From contig NZ_CP042306.1 in assembly GCF_007859635.1 (NCBI RefSeq), positions 1,488,001 to 1,552,000 of the forward strand: 64,000 bases of DNA, read 5' to 3'. The notes beneath the pieces were generated by a model. That model had not been told where the DNA came from. It did not search any database and saw only the letters and a program-made list of their open reading frames with translations. Source of the stretch: Sphingomonas panacisoli (lineage in GTDB: Bacteria; Pseudomonadota; Alphaproteobacteria; Sphingomonadales; Sphingomonadaceae). Positions 16,484 to 26,752 of the stretch are shown here, piece after piece (positions within the stretch are counted from its first letter, which is position 1; each line of letters begins with the position of its first letter). Both the position numbers and the translations under genes were made by a program.

Positions 16484-18147
16484 CTGCCGACCCGGTTTGC
16501 GGCCGAGAGCACGGCGCGCACGCTGGCGGTGGCCACGTCCTCGTCTATGCCCACGCCCCACACCGTCACGCCCTCGACCGTACGGCATTCTACATACGCC
16601 GCCGCTTGCACGTCGGTACCGTGACCGATCGCGTGTTCGACATAATCGACCACCTCGAGTTCGATGCCGAAGCCGTCGCGAATGCCCGCCAGCACGCTGG
16701 AGATCAGCCCGTTGCCGCGTCCGCTGACCGACTTGACCGAACCACCCTCGGCGATGCTCCCCGCGAAGATGCGGTCGCCGTTGGGTGCGCGGGTTTCGTC
16801 ATAGGCTTGCAGCTTCAGCCGGTCCCAATCGCCCGACAGATAGGTCCGCTCGAACAGCCGCCAGATGTCGTCGGCGTCGAGCTCGCGGCTGGTCTGGTCG
16901 GCCAGGCCCTGGACGTGGCGCGAGAAGTCGGCCTGGAGCCGCTTGGGCAGGCGCAGCCCCTTGTCCTGTTCGAGGATCCAGGCGACGCCGCCCTTGCCGC
17001 TTTGCGAGTTGACCCGGATCACCGCCTCGTAGCTGCGGCCGAGATCGGCGGGGTCGATGGGGAGATAGGGGATTTCCCAGAAGTCGTCGTTCTGCCGCTC
17101 GCGGGCGGCGAAACCCTTCTTGATCGCATCCTGATGCGAGCCCGAGAACGAGGTGTAGACCAACTCGCCGGCATAAGCGTGACGCGGGTGGACGGGCAGG
17201 TTGGTGCAATATTCGACGGTCTTGATCAGGCCGTCCAGGTCCGAGAAGTCGAGCTGCGGATCGACGCCTTGCGTGTACATGTTGAGCGCGACCGTCACCA
17301 GGTCGCAATTGCCGGTGCGCTCGCCGTTGCCGAGCAGGCAGCCCTCGACCCGGTCGGCGCCCGCCATCAGTCCCAATTCCGCCGCCGCGACGCCGGTGCC
17401 GCGATCGTTGTGCGTGTGCAGGCTGATCACGACGGCGTCGCGGTTGGGAATATGCCGCCCGAAATATTCGATCTGGTCGGCATAGACGTTGGGCGTCGCG
17501 CACTCGACCGTGGCGGGCAGGTTGAAGATGATTGGCTTGTCGGGCGTCGGCCGCAGCACGTCCATCACCGCCGCGCAGACCTCGACCGAGAAATCGACCT
17601 CGGCGGTGGAGAAGGTCTCCGGCGAATATTCGAACCGCCAGTCGGTGCCGGGCTGGGCCGCGGCGCAGTCACGCAGGATTTTGGCGCCGTCTATCGCGAT
17701 TTGCCGGATCTCGTCCTTCGACATGCCGAACACGATCTTGCGCCATGCCGGCGAGACGGCGTTGTAGAGGTGGACGATCGCCTTGGGCGCGCCCCGTAAG
17801 CTGGCAAAAGTTGTTTCGATCAGGTCGCGGCGCGATTGCGTCAGCACTTGGACCGTCACATCGTCGGGCACGCGACCCGATCGCACGAGGTTCTGGATGT
17901 AATCGAAATCGGTCGCGCCGCTTGCCGGGAAGCCGACCTCGATCTCCTTGATGCCGGTGCGGACGATCAGGTCGAAGAAGCGCGTCTTCTTCTCCGCATC
18001 CATCGGATCGATCAGCGCCTGATTGCCGTCGCGCATGTCGGTCGATAACCAACGCGGCGCTTTCGAAATGGCGCGGCTTGGCCATTGCCGGTCGGGCAGG
18101 TCGATGGTCGGGAACGGGCGGTATTTGGTCGATGGATCGCGCAGCAT
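16480..18147 (-). CDS. leuA: 2-isopropylmalate synthase (long form)
   Basis: A 555-residue enzyme of the long LeuA type. N-terminal markers are the KYRPFPTIDLPDRQWPS segment and STDMRDGNQAL with the catalytic Arg-Asp. The TIM barrel includes SLHTHNDRGTG, whose His residues bind the metal, and ECRTVEGVTVWGVGIDEDV in the C-terminal leucine-sensing domain. It condenses acetyl-CoA with 2-ketoisovalerate, the committed step of leucine synthesis, and is usually feedback-inhibited by leucine. A 14-residue Leu-rich leader ORF and a long hairpin lie 37 to 132 bases upstream, pointing to attenuation. The Met at 18147 starts the family-standard MLRDPSTKYRPF. Confidence 0.95.
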   Translation of the reverse strand: MLRDPSTKYRPFPTIDLPDRQWPSRAISKAPRWLSTDMRDGNQALIDPMDAEKKTRFFDLIVRTGIKEIEVGFPASGATDFDYIQNLVRSGRVPDDVTVQVLTQSRRDLIETTFASLRGAPKAIVHLYNAVSPAWRKIVFGMSKDEIRQIAIDGAKILRDCAAAQPGTDWRFEYSPETFSTAEVDFSVEVCAAVMDVLRPTPDKPIIFNLPATVECATPNVYADQIEYFGRHIPNRDAVVISLHTHNDRGTGVAAAELGLMAGADRVEGCLLGNGERTGNCDLVTVALNMYTQGVDPQLDFSDLDGLIKTVEYCTNLPVHPRHAYAGELVYTSFSGSHQDAIKKGFAARERQNDDFWEIPYLPIDPADLGRSYEAVIRVNSQSGKGGVAWILEQDKGLRLPKRLQADFSRHVQGLADQTSRELDADDIWRLFERTYLSGDWDRLKLQAYDETRAPNGDRIFAGSIAEGGSVKSVSGRGNGLISSVLAGIRDGFGIELEVVDYVEHAIGHGTDVQAAAYVECRTVEGVTVWGVGIDEDVATASVRAVLSAANRVGS

Positions 18148-18183
18148 GGCTCTTCTCGTCTTGGTAGAGGCGGGGAGGGTCAG

Positions 18184-18242
18184 GCCCTTAGGCGCGGTGC
18201 GCGCCGTCGCCGGCACGCGAGGGATGAGCCGCGCCTAAGGGC
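18184..18242 (-). promoter_or_regulatory. Leader RNA hairpin of leuA (attenuator candidate)
   Basis: A perfect 14-bp inverted repeat, GCCCTTAGGCGCGG at 18184-18197 and its complement at 18229-18242, encloses an inner stem of seven pairs (18199-18205 with 18212-18218). The far arm contains the stop codon of the Leu-rich leader peptide, so a ribosome finishing or stalling there would change the folding. No T-run follows, so this is not a simple intrinsic terminator; control could be through Rho or through access to the leuA ribosome site. Confidence 0.7.
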
Positions 18243-18279
18243 GCGTAAGTCGCAGGAGAAGGCCGAGCGGCGTCGTCAT
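18235..18279 (-). CDS. leuL: Leucine leader peptide (14 residues)
   Basis: An ATG at 18279 opens a 14-codon frame reading MTTPLGLLLRLTRP before a TAG. Five of fourteen codons are Leu, four of them within a five-residue run and a fifth two codons later. This is the hallmark of an amino acid attenuation leader: leucine shortage would stall the ribosome on the Leu codons. The stop lies inside the hairpin arm. It precedes leuA by 88 bases. The ribosome site is weak. Too short for gene callers, but the combination of Leu-codon run, hairpin and leuA makes it convincing. Confidence 0.78.
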   Translation of the reverse strand: MTTPLGLLLRLTRP

Positions 18280-18395
18280 CTGACGGCTGCCTAACCCGAG
18301 ATGGTTAAGGAAGTCCAGCCCGTTCGCAGACTGATCCACCGCAACGACATTGCCCAGCGGTTGCGGCAACATTGCTGTCGCGTTAGGAGAGCAAG

Positions 18396-18788
18396 ATGCG
18401 ACAAGTCGTTTATCGCAGCACCACCACCACGCCCAGCGGCCGGGCGGCCGATGATATTCCCGGGATCGTCCAGGATGCCATCGCGCGCAACGGTATCGAG
18501 GGGATTACGGGCCTGCTTTATTGCGAGGACGATTCCTTCCTTCAAGTGATCGAGGGACACGAGGAAAGTATCGAGGAATTGCTCGATCGGCTCGAGGCCG
18601 ATCGCCGGCATCGCGGCATCAGGATTCTAAGCGACCGCCAGATACCTTGGCGCGAGTTCGGCGGCTGGACGATGGCATATCGTGATCGGCGCGAAAGCAT
18701 CGATGCTTTCGACGAGCGGCTACGTGTATTGTTGGCCGGCGTGTCGAAAGAAACGGTCGATCATTTCCGCGCGCTGATGCCCGCTTAA
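18396..18788 (+). CDS. BLUF-domain blue-light photoreceptor
   Basis: A 130-residue stand-alone BLUF protein. The flavin-interacting residues are present: Y6 in VVYRS, N32 before GITGLLY, Q50 in FLQVIEG, and W91 and M93 in GGWTMAY. BLUF proteins bind FAD and shift hydrogen bonding between Tyr and Gln on blue light. With no output domain attached, this one must act through a partner protein. The AGGAGA at 18385-18390 is a good ribosome site. It is divergent from leuA and its leader, and its stop overlaps the convergent TMEM175 gene (TTAA). Confidence 0.92.
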   Translation: MRQVVYRSTTTTPSGRAADDIPGIVQDAIARNGIEGITGLLYCEDDSFLQVIEGHEESIEELLDRLEADRRHRGIRILSDRQIPWREFGGWTMAYRDRRESIDAFDERLRVLLAGVSKETVDHFRALMPA

Positions 18789-19393
18789 TCCCCGAACATC
18801 CCGTCGATTGGGCTTTTCGGCAGGAACCACAGGAACGCGACGAGCAACGCGCAGCCGATCCCGAGCCAAGGCGATACGAAGCTGAGCGGCATGCCGAGCA
18901 GGTAGATCGCGACCGCGACGATCCCTTTGCGGGTCGTCTGGCGGTGATAGGTTTGCGCGACCGAACTTTGCGATCCGGTCGCGGTGATGACTTTCTGCAA
19001 CGGGACGTAGGCCAGGCCGGGGAATAGCATCGACGCGAGGTACACCAGCGTCGCATCGCGGCTGAAATGCTGCGTGCCGAGATACGCGGTCGAGAATGGG
19101 ATCAGCGACAGCGCGAACAGCAGCACCAGGTTGAACCATACCAACCCGTTGGTCACTTGCCGAGCATGGCCGAACAACCGGTGGTGGTTGACCCAATAGA
19201 TGCCGACATAGGCGAAGCTGAGCGCATAGGCGACGAACGTCGGCCAGAGCCGCCACAGATGCTCGACGCCCGCTTCCTCGGGCGCCTTCAGTTCCAGCAC
19301 CATGATGGTGATGATGATCGCGATGACGCCGTCGGAAAACGCTTCGACCCGGCCGACGCCGGGATGGCCTTCGGTCGTCGCATCGTCGCTCAT
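18785..19393 (-). CDS. TMEM175 (DUF1211) family membrane protein, putative potassium channel
   Basis: A 202-residue protein with the FSD signature of TMEM175 (RVEAFSDGVIAIIITIMVLEL) at the start of helix 1. It has about six hydrophobic segments, as in the bacterial single-repeat channels. In the family the FSD motif and hydrophobic pore residues conduct K+. A conserved NHH (WVNHHRLF) follows helix 3. It shares an ATGA overlap with the upstream yceI gene, suggesting co-transcription, though a functional link is unclear. Confidence 0.85.
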   Translation of the reverse strand: MSDDATTEGHPGVGRVEAFSDGVIAIIITIMVLELKAPEEAGVEHLWRLWPTFVAYALSFAYVGIYWVNHHRLFGHARQVTNGLVWFNLVLLFALSLIPFSTAYLGTQHFSRDATLVYLASMLFPGLAYVPLQKVITATGSQSSVAQTYHRQTTRKGIVAVAIYLLGMPLSFVSPWLGIGCALLVAFLWFLPKSPIDGMFGD

Positions 19394-20019
19394 TGTGCCT
19401 CCATCCCGGCATTGATCACCAGGTCCACCTTGTCGGAGACGAGCGGAATGCTGTTGGTCAGCCCGAATTGGCTACGCATGATCGTCGTGGTCGCGGCGAA
19501 CCCGAACGCCAGCTTCTTGTCGCCCCAGAACTCGTTGCCCGCGCCGATGAAGCGTGCCTTCAGCGTGACCGGCTTGGTCACGCCGTGCAGCGTCAGGTTG
19601 CCTGTGATCGTCGCGGTGGTGCCGGCGACGCTGACTTTGGTCGAGACGAAGGTGGCGGTCGGGAATTGCGCGGCGTCGAAGAAATCGGCCTTTTGCAACG
19701 CCATATCGAGCTCGGGCGACGTGGTCCGCACCTTGGCGATCGGGATCGTGGCTTCGACCTTCGCCGCGGCGGGATTTTTGGAATCGAGCGTCACGGTACC
19801 CGTCGGATTGGCGAACATCCCGTTGAATTCGGTGAAGCCGAGGCGGTTGACGGTGAAGACGATCTGGGTGTGATCCGGATCGAACTTGTAGGTTCCAGCG
19901 ACTACCCGCTTGGGATCGAGCCTGCCCGGCGCTTCGGTCGGCATCGTCATCTGCGCGACAACGGGAGCAGCGAGGGCGGCGGCGGTGAGGAAGGCGAGGG
20001 GAGCTAAGCGGCGCATCAT
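19390..20019 (-). CDS. YceI family periplasmic protein
   Basis: This 209-residue protein has a signal peptide (residues 1-22, ending VVAQ) followed by a YceI lipocalin-like beta-barrel. Motifs are AGTYKFDPDHTQIVFTVNRLGF, SPELDMALQKADFFDAAQFP and GNLTLHGVTKPVTLKARF. YceI proteins bind long isoprenoid or quinone-like lipids in the periplasm. The exact ligand is unknown. The downstream TMEM175 gene overlaps its stop. A bipartite inverted-repeat element lies upstream, between it and ilvC. Confidence 0.9.
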   Translation of the reverse strand: MMRRLAPLAFLTAAALAAPVVAQMTMPTEAPGRLDPKRVVAGTYKFDPDHTQIVFTVNRLGFTEFNGMFANPTGTVTLDSKNPAAAKVEATIPIAKVRTTSPELDMALQKADFFDAAQFPTATFVSTKVSVAGTTATITGNLTLHGVTKPVTLKARFIGAGNEFWGDKKLAFGFAATTTIMRSQFGLTNSIPLVSDKVDLVINAGMEAQ

Positions 20020-20070
20020 CCATCTCCAGTGGATTGGAACTGCGAGAACTTAGCGCCCGCGCCACTATCC

Positions 20071-20148
20071 GTCATCCCCGCGAAAGCGGGGATCTCAGGC
20101 GCCTCTCATCCCGCCATCGCCTGAGACCCCGGCCTTCGCCGGGGTGAC
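20071..20148. repeat. Bipartite palindromic repeat element, copy 1
   Basis: Two 30-base units face each other. The left begins GTCATCCCCGCGAAAGCGGG and ends ATCTCAGGC; the right begins GCCTGAGACCCCGGCC and ends GGGGTGAC. Each forms its own hairpin around GAAA or CTTC, and together they form one larger imperfect palindrome. It starts two bases after the ilvC stop on the minus strand, so it may also end ilvC transcription. A related element is at 56840-56911. Confidence 0.85.
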
Positions 20149-20150
20149 GA

Positions 20151-21735
<1,585 letters not shown>

Positions 21736-21736
<1 letters not shown>

Positions 21737-23487
21737 CAGACCAAAGCCTTCGCTTCGTCATCCATCGTGCCGGAGACTTCGTTGGCCTGGAGGATCATGT
21801 CCGTATGCGCCGCGCCCGACGGGATCATCGGGAAGCAATTGGCGAGCTGCGCGACGCGGCAATCGACCATCACTGGGCCGTCATACGCAAGCATGTCGGC
21901 GATGCCGGCATCGAGCTCGCCGCGCTCTTCGATCCGGATACCTTTCCAGCCGTACGCTTCGGCGAGCTTCACGAAATCGGGCAGCGCGTCGCTGTAGCTC
22001 GACGAATAGCGACTCTCATAGGTCAGTTCCTGCCATTGGCGGACCATGCCCATATATTCGTTGTTGAGGATGAACACCTTGACCGGCAGTCGATATTGCG
22101 TCGCCGTCGCCAGTTCCTGGATGTTCATCTGGATCGACGCTTCACCGGCGATGTCGATGACGAGCGCATTCGGGTTGCCGAGTTGCGCGCCGATCGCGGC
22201 GGGCAGGCCGTAGCCCATCGTGCCGAGCCCGCCCGAGGTCAGCCATTTGTTCGGTGCCTCGAACCCGAAATGCTGCGCGGCCCACATCTGGTGCTGGCCC
22301 ACTTCGGTGGTGATGATCGGCGACTTGGCATGTGTCGCCTCCCACAGCGCGCGGATCGCGCGTTGCGGCATGATCGCCTTCGGATCGCTTTCGGGGAAGT
22401 CGAGCGACTTCACCGTGCGCCAGCCCTGGATGCGGCGCCACCACTCGGCGGTGTCGGGCTTGGGATGCTGGCGCGCTTTCCAGATGCGGACCATATCCTC
22501 CAGCGCGTGGCCGACATCGGCGACCACCGCGACGTCGATCCGCACCGTCTTGTTGATGCTGGAGCGGTCTATATCAACATGGACCTTGCGCGCGTTCGGC
22601 GCGAAGGCGTCGAGACGGCCCGTCACGCGGTCGTCGAACCGCGCGCCGAGCGCGACGATCAGATCGGCCTGATTCATCGCCCAATTTGCTTCGTAAGTCC
22701 CGTGCATGCCGAGCATGCCGAGCCATTGTTCGTTGGACGCGGGGAAAGCGCCGAGACCCATCAGCGTCGAGGTGACCGGCGCGCCGGTGATCTTCGCCAG
22801 TTCGCGCAGCAATTGTGATGCGCCCGGACCCGAATTGATGATCCCGCCACCGGTATAGAGGATCGGCCGCTCGGCGGCGGCAAGCATGTCGACGACTTGC
22901 TCGATCAGTGCCGGGTCGGCCTTCACCTGCGGGCGATAGGTCTTGTGCTGGATCGGGCCGGGCTTGATGTATTTGGCGGTCGCGACCTGGACATCCTTGG
23001 GGATGTCCACGACGACCGGCCCAGGACGTCCCGAGGTGGCGATATGGAACGCCTCATGGATCGTCGCGCCGAGCTTCGCCGGGTCCTTCACCAGGTAGTT
23101 GTGCTTGGTGCAGTGTCGCGTGATGCCGACCGTATCGGCCTCCTGAAACGCGTCGGTGCCGATCAGCGCCGTCGGGACCTGACCGGTGATGACGACCATC
23201 GGAATCGAATCCATCAGCGCGTCGGTGATCCCGGTGACGGCATTGGTCGCACCCGGGCCGGAGGTGACGAGCACGACGCCGGGCTTGCCGGTGGAGCGCG
23301 CATAGCCTTCCGCCGCGTGCGTCGCGGCTTGTTCGTGCCGCACGAGGATGTGGCGGATGCGCTTCTGCTTGAAGATCGCGTCATAGATCGGAAGCACCGC
23401 GCCGCCGGGATAGCCGAACACGACCTCAACCCCGAGATCGCACAGCGCCTCGATCAATATGTCTGCCCCTGAACGTTCCTGGACCAT
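21736..23487 (-). CDS. ilvB: Acetolactate synthase large (catalytic) subunit
   Basis: A 583-residue ThDP enzyme. The N-terminal ThDP-activating Glu is in DLGVEVVFGYPGGAV, and TSGPGATNAVTGI follows. The central domain has ALGARFDDRVTGR, and the C-terminal GDG-like metal site is in IDIAGEASIQMNIQELATA with NNEYMGMVRQW. It makes acetolactate from two pyruvates or acetohydroxybutyrate from pyruvate and 2-ketobutyrate. The ATG at 23487 is preceded by AAAGGTG. The upstream 250 bases hold a leader peptide and terminator consistent with attenuation. Confidence 0.96.
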
Positions 23488-23593
23488 CAAATCACCTTTT
23501 GTGCGCTGCGGCGTAGAAAAACTAAAATTATCCGTCAACCGCAAATAACGTAATTATCTTTCAAATTTGGTCGCGGGATATGCGCGATGCAAT

Positions 23594-23620
23594 AAAAAAG
23601 CCGCCCGGAGACGGACGGCT
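23594..23620 (-). terminator. ilvB attenuator terminator
   Basis: On the minus strand AGCCGTCCG and CGGGCGGCT form a nine-pair stem with one G-T pair and a four-base loop, followed at once by six T residues: a classic intrinsic terminator. It lies 28 bases after the stop of the Ile/Val/Leu leader peptide and 107 bases before ilvB. A second GCCGTCCGGAGA at about 23630-23645 can pair with TCTCCGGGCGGC, so competing folds exist. Confidence 0.85.
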
Positions 23621-23647
23621 TGGGCAGTCGGCTCTCCGGACGGCGGG

Positions 23648-23737
23648 TCAGGGAATAATAAGTACGATCCGGGTCGAAAGCGCGCACGCCACTGCCAGGC
23701 CGACAGGCTGGATCAGGCAGGGCGACGTCGCGGTCAT
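23648..23737 (-). CDS. ilvL: Branched-chain amino acid leader peptide of ilvB operon
   Basis: A 29-codon ORF from ATG at 23737 ends RIVLIIP-stop. The five consecutive codons ATC GTA CTT ATT ATT are all Ile, Val or Leu and lie just before the stop, with an intrinsic terminator shortly after. This arrangement is the standard ilv attenuation leader: starvation for these amino acids stalls the ribosome and favours read-through into ilvB. The ATG overlaps the miaA stop (ATGA), so the leader may be coupled to miaA translation. A GTG at 23692 would give a shorter 14-residue peptide with the same tail. Confidence 0.82.
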   Translation of the reverse strand: MTATSPCLIQPVGLAVACALSTRIVLIIP

Positions 23738-24684
23738 ACCATTTGGCTATCAGACGGTGCTCCGATTGCCAAGCGCTCGGTTAGCAACGCCGGATCGGGA
23801 ACGCCGTCCGCCCGCTTCCAGTCGGCAGGTGGCTGGTTGCGAAACCACGTATATTGCCGCTTGGCGTATTGGCGGGTGGCAAGACTGGCGCGCTCGATCG
23901 CCTCGCTGACCGTGATCGCGCCAAGCGACGCAGCCGCCAGTTCTGGCAGGCCGATCGCGCGGCGGATCGGTGCATCGAGCGGCACGTCCTCGCGCGCGAC
24001 CAACGCCGCGACCTCGGTCATCGCGCCCTCGTCGACCATCGCGGCGAAGCGCCGGTCGATCCGCTCGTTGAGCCATTCGCGGGGCGGCAACAGGATCAGC
24101 GGGGCCAGATCGACGCGGCCGCCGATCCCGCCGACGCGTTGTTCGCGCCACGATGCGATCGAGCGGCCGGTCGAGCGAACGACTTCGAGCGCGCGGGCGA
24201 TCCGTGTGGTATCGGTGGCGTTGAGCTTGGCAGCTTGCGCGGGGTCTGCGGCCTGAAGCTCGGCATAGGCGTCGGGGGTCGGCATCGCGCGTATTTCGGC
24301 GCGGATCGTCGGGTCGATCGCCGGCACCGGCGCGATGCCGTCGATCAGCGTACGCATATAGAGCCCGGTCCCGCCAACCAGTATCGGCAAGATGTTCGCC
24401 GCGATCGCCTCGTCGATCGCCTCGCGCGCTTCGCTGGCCCAACGCGCCGCGGAATAGCCGGTGTCGGCGGCATCGACATGCCCGAACAGCCGATGCGGCG
24501 CGCGCGCTTCCTCTACCGTCGATGGGCGCGCAGTGACGATCCGCAGGTCGCGATAGACCTGCGCGCTGTCGGCGTTGATGATCGTCCCACCGTGCCGTTC
24601 GGCTAGCATCAGCGCGATCGCGGACTTGCCGCTCGCGGTCGGCCCTGCGATGAGCGCGACTTTCGGGAGGCCATTCTTGTTCAT
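23734..24684 (-). CDS. miaA: tRNA dimethylallyltransferase
   Basis: A 316-residue MiaA. It contains the P-loop [23 protein letters not shown] with the catalytic Asp, and [16 protein letters not shown]. The late [13 protein letters not shown] motif contacts tRNA. It transfers dimethylallyl to A37 of tRNAs that read UNN codons, which improves decoding. Its stop overlaps the ilv leader peptide. Its start region overlaps that of divergent serB by eight bases. Loss of A37 modification is known to affect attenuation in other bacteria, so the location next to an ilv leader is noteworthy, though no direct link can be shown here. Confidence 0.95.
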   Translation of the reverse strand: MNKNGLPKVALIAGPTASGKSAIALMLAERHGGTIINADSAQVYRDLRIVTARPSTVEEARAPHRLFGHVDAADTGYSAARWASEAREAIDEAIAANILPILVGGTGLYMRTLIDGIAPVPAIDPTIRAEIRAMPTPDAYAELQAADPAQAAKLNATDTTRIARALEVVRSTGRSIASWREQRVGGIGGRVDLAPLILLPPREWLNERIDRRFAAMVDEGAMTEVAALVAREDVPLDAPIRRAIGLPELAAASLGAITVSEAIERASLATRQYAKRQYTWFRNQPPADWKRADGVPDPALLTERLAIGAPSDSQMV

Positions 24685-25549
24685 CGCGACCTTGATAGCC
24701 GCGCACCTGCCGGAGGGCGAGGTGTCCGCCGCGTATGACCGGCTCGACGCGGCAGGTTGCCTGCCGGTCGCGACGGTGTGGCTCGAAGCTGGCGAAGCGT
24801 GCGACCTGCAGTTCGGCCGCGATATGGTGGCTGCGCGGACCGCGTTGGAGGGTCATGGCTATGACGTGGTCGTTCAGTCCGCCGAGCATCGCCGCAAGAA
24901 ACTGATCGTCGCGGATATGGATTCGACGATGATCACCGTCGAATGCATCGACGAACTCGCCGACTATGCCGGGATCAAGGCCGAGGTCGCGTTGGTCACC
25001 GAAGCGGCGATGCGTGGGGAGATGGATTTCGGCGAGGCGCTCGACGCACGCGTGGCGTTGCTCAGGGGCATGGACGAGGGCGTGATCGACCGCTGCCTCG
25101 CCGAGCGTGTCGAGATTACGTCCGGCGCGCGCGAACTCGTCCGCACGATGCGCGCAAACGGCGCGACCGCGATCTTGGTGTCGGGCGGCTTCACCCGCTT
25201 CGCCGAGCCGGTCGCGCGCGAGATCGGGTTCGATCGCGCGATCGCCAATGTCCTCGAGGTCACGGACGGCAAGCTGACCGGCACGGTGACCAAGCCGATC
25301 GTCGATTCTGCGACGAAGCTGGCGACGCTGTCGGAAGCGATGCTGGACCTGAGGCTGATGCGCGAGGAAACTCTAGCGGTCGGCGATGGCGCCAACGATC
25401 TCGCGATGATTACGCAGGCCGGGCTAGGCGTGGCGTATCACGCGAAGCCGGTCGTCGCCCAAGCGGCCGGCGCGCGCATCGATCATGGCGATCTGTCGGC
25501 CTTGTTGTTCGCGCAGGGGTATGCGCGAAAGGACTGGGTGACGGCTTAA
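24677..25549 (+). CDS. serB: Phosphoserine phosphatase
   Basis: A 290-residue SerB with an N-terminal ACT-like region (1-70) and a HAD phosphatase domain. The DxD motif is at D80/D82 (VADMDSTM), [12 protein letters not shown] follows, and the late [11 protein letters not shown] motif holds the Mg-binding Asp residues. It makes L-serine from phosphoserine. The best start is TTG at 24677, with a GGGAGG ribosome site at 24665-24670 exactly six bases before it. An ATG-less start fits the lack of any Met in this frame at the right place. The start region overlaps divergent miaA. The stop overlaps the convergent Sel1-SPOR gene (TTAA). Confidence 0.92.
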   Translation: MFIATLIAAHLPEGEVSAAYDRLDAAGCLPVATVWLEAGEACDLQFGRDMVAARTALEGHGYDVVVQSAEHRRKKLIVADMDSTMITVECIDELADYAGIKAEVALVTEAAMRGEMDFGEALDARVALLRGMDEGVIDRCLAERVEITSGARELVRTMRANGATAILVSGGFTRFAEPVAREIGFDRAIANVLEVTDGKLTGTVTKPIVDSATKLATLSEAMLDLRLMREETLAVGDGANDLAMITQAGLGVAYHAKPVVAQAAGARIDHGDLSALLFAQGYARKDWVTA

Positions 25550-26572
25550 GGCGCGACCGGGACGCACGGTTTGACCGTGCCGCACGCGCTCGTCGCTTCG
25601 GCCTTCGACCGATACGGTCCGACCAGGACCTTCGTCAGCGCGCCGACCTTCACGAAGCTCGCTTGGCGACCAGCAAAACGCCCGCCGACCTCGCTCCACA
25701 ATTTGTGCGCGTTGTTAGGGTCGCCGAATGCGCCGAGCTGCACGCGCCAGCCGCCCGCAGCGACGACAGGCGCCGGTTTCGGTGCAGGCTGGGGCGGAGC
25801 CGGCGGCGCGGCGATCGGGCGCGGGACGTAGATAGTGGCGGGCGGGCCCGCGACGACGACCGGCGGCCTCGCTTTGGCCGGCTTGGGCGGTTTGCCCGGC
25901 TGCGGATAGGGCGCGCCGGCGGCGCTCGGCGGCACGTCGACCACGCCGACGCTCGGCCTCGCGGTACCGGAATAGTTGCCGGCCAGCTCGTCGCCGTAGC
26001 TCGGCCGCCCGACCTGCTGCTCATATTGTCGCGCGAGCGTGATGCCTTGCTGGCGCTGATCGTTGGGAACGTATGTTGTCCATGTCGGCCAGCGTCTGCG
26101 ATGCCTGCGGCAGCCCAGCCGCCGACGCACGCACCATCAGCGCATAGGCGCGCACCCAATCGCGCGGCACGCTGTCGCCGTTGAACAGCATCGTGCCGAG
26201 CACGAGTTGCGCGCGCGGCTCGCCCCGCGCCACCGCCTTTTCGAGCCACGGCAGCGCTTCGTCGCGCTTGCCATCCTGGAACAGCGCGAGACCGTAATTG
26301 TCCTCCGCCTGCGGATGCCCCTGCAGCGCCGCCTTGCGGTACCAGCTTTCCGCCATCGGCAGATCGACCGGCACGCCGCGGCCCAGCTTATAGGCCATGG
26401 CGAGATTGAACTGCGCGTCGGGATCGCCCGCGATCGCGCCTTTGCGCCATTCCGCGACGGCGGTGACATAGTCGCCGCGGTTCCAGGCATCGACCCCCGC
26501 CTTGGTATCGGCCAGCGCCGGCGCGCCCGCGATGAAAAGGGAAAGCGCCGCAGCGCCGATCAGCATTCGCAT
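25546..26572 (-). pseudogene. Sel1-repeat/SPOR-domain periplasmic protein, single-base frameshift
   Basis: The first frame starts at 26572 with a signal peptide (MRMLIGAAALSLFIAG, cut near ALAD). It encodes Sel1-like repeats (QFNLAMAYKLGRGVPVD, AESWYRKAALQGHPQAEDNYGLALF) up to LADMDN, then drifts into nonsense. A second frame picks up at once with YVPNDQRQQGITLARQYEQQV, a Pro-rich linker and a SPOR domain (GGWRVQLGAFGDPNNAHKLWSEV). Removing the T at 26074 joins them into about 340 residues of sensible protein. SPOR domains bind denuded septal peptidoglycan. Either the gene is broken, the assembly has an indel, or frameshifting occurs. Another TPR-SPOR gene lies 1.5 kb away. Confidence 0.85.
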
Positions 26573-26752
26573 GGTTACGCGTCCCCGCACAGCATCACCC
26601 TGATGGGCTTCATAATGCTCTCTATCGGGCGAATGGCAAAGATTTCGTTCAGGATGTGGCAGCACCCCCGTCATTTCATAACGCACGCGTTAACCGGTTC
26701 TTAGGTCCCGGCATGGCACTCAACCGTTGAATAGCGGGGAGTTACAGGATCA

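Noticed and set aside
18184..18242. Considered as an ordinary rho-independent terminator
   Set aside because: No T-run follows in either direction and the hairpin overlaps a Leu-rich leader ORF upstream of leuA, so a regulatory role is more likely.
23488..23593. AT-rich region before ilvB as a second promoter
   Set aside because: A TTGACG exists on the minus strand, but there is no convincing -10 at the right distance, so I did not call it.
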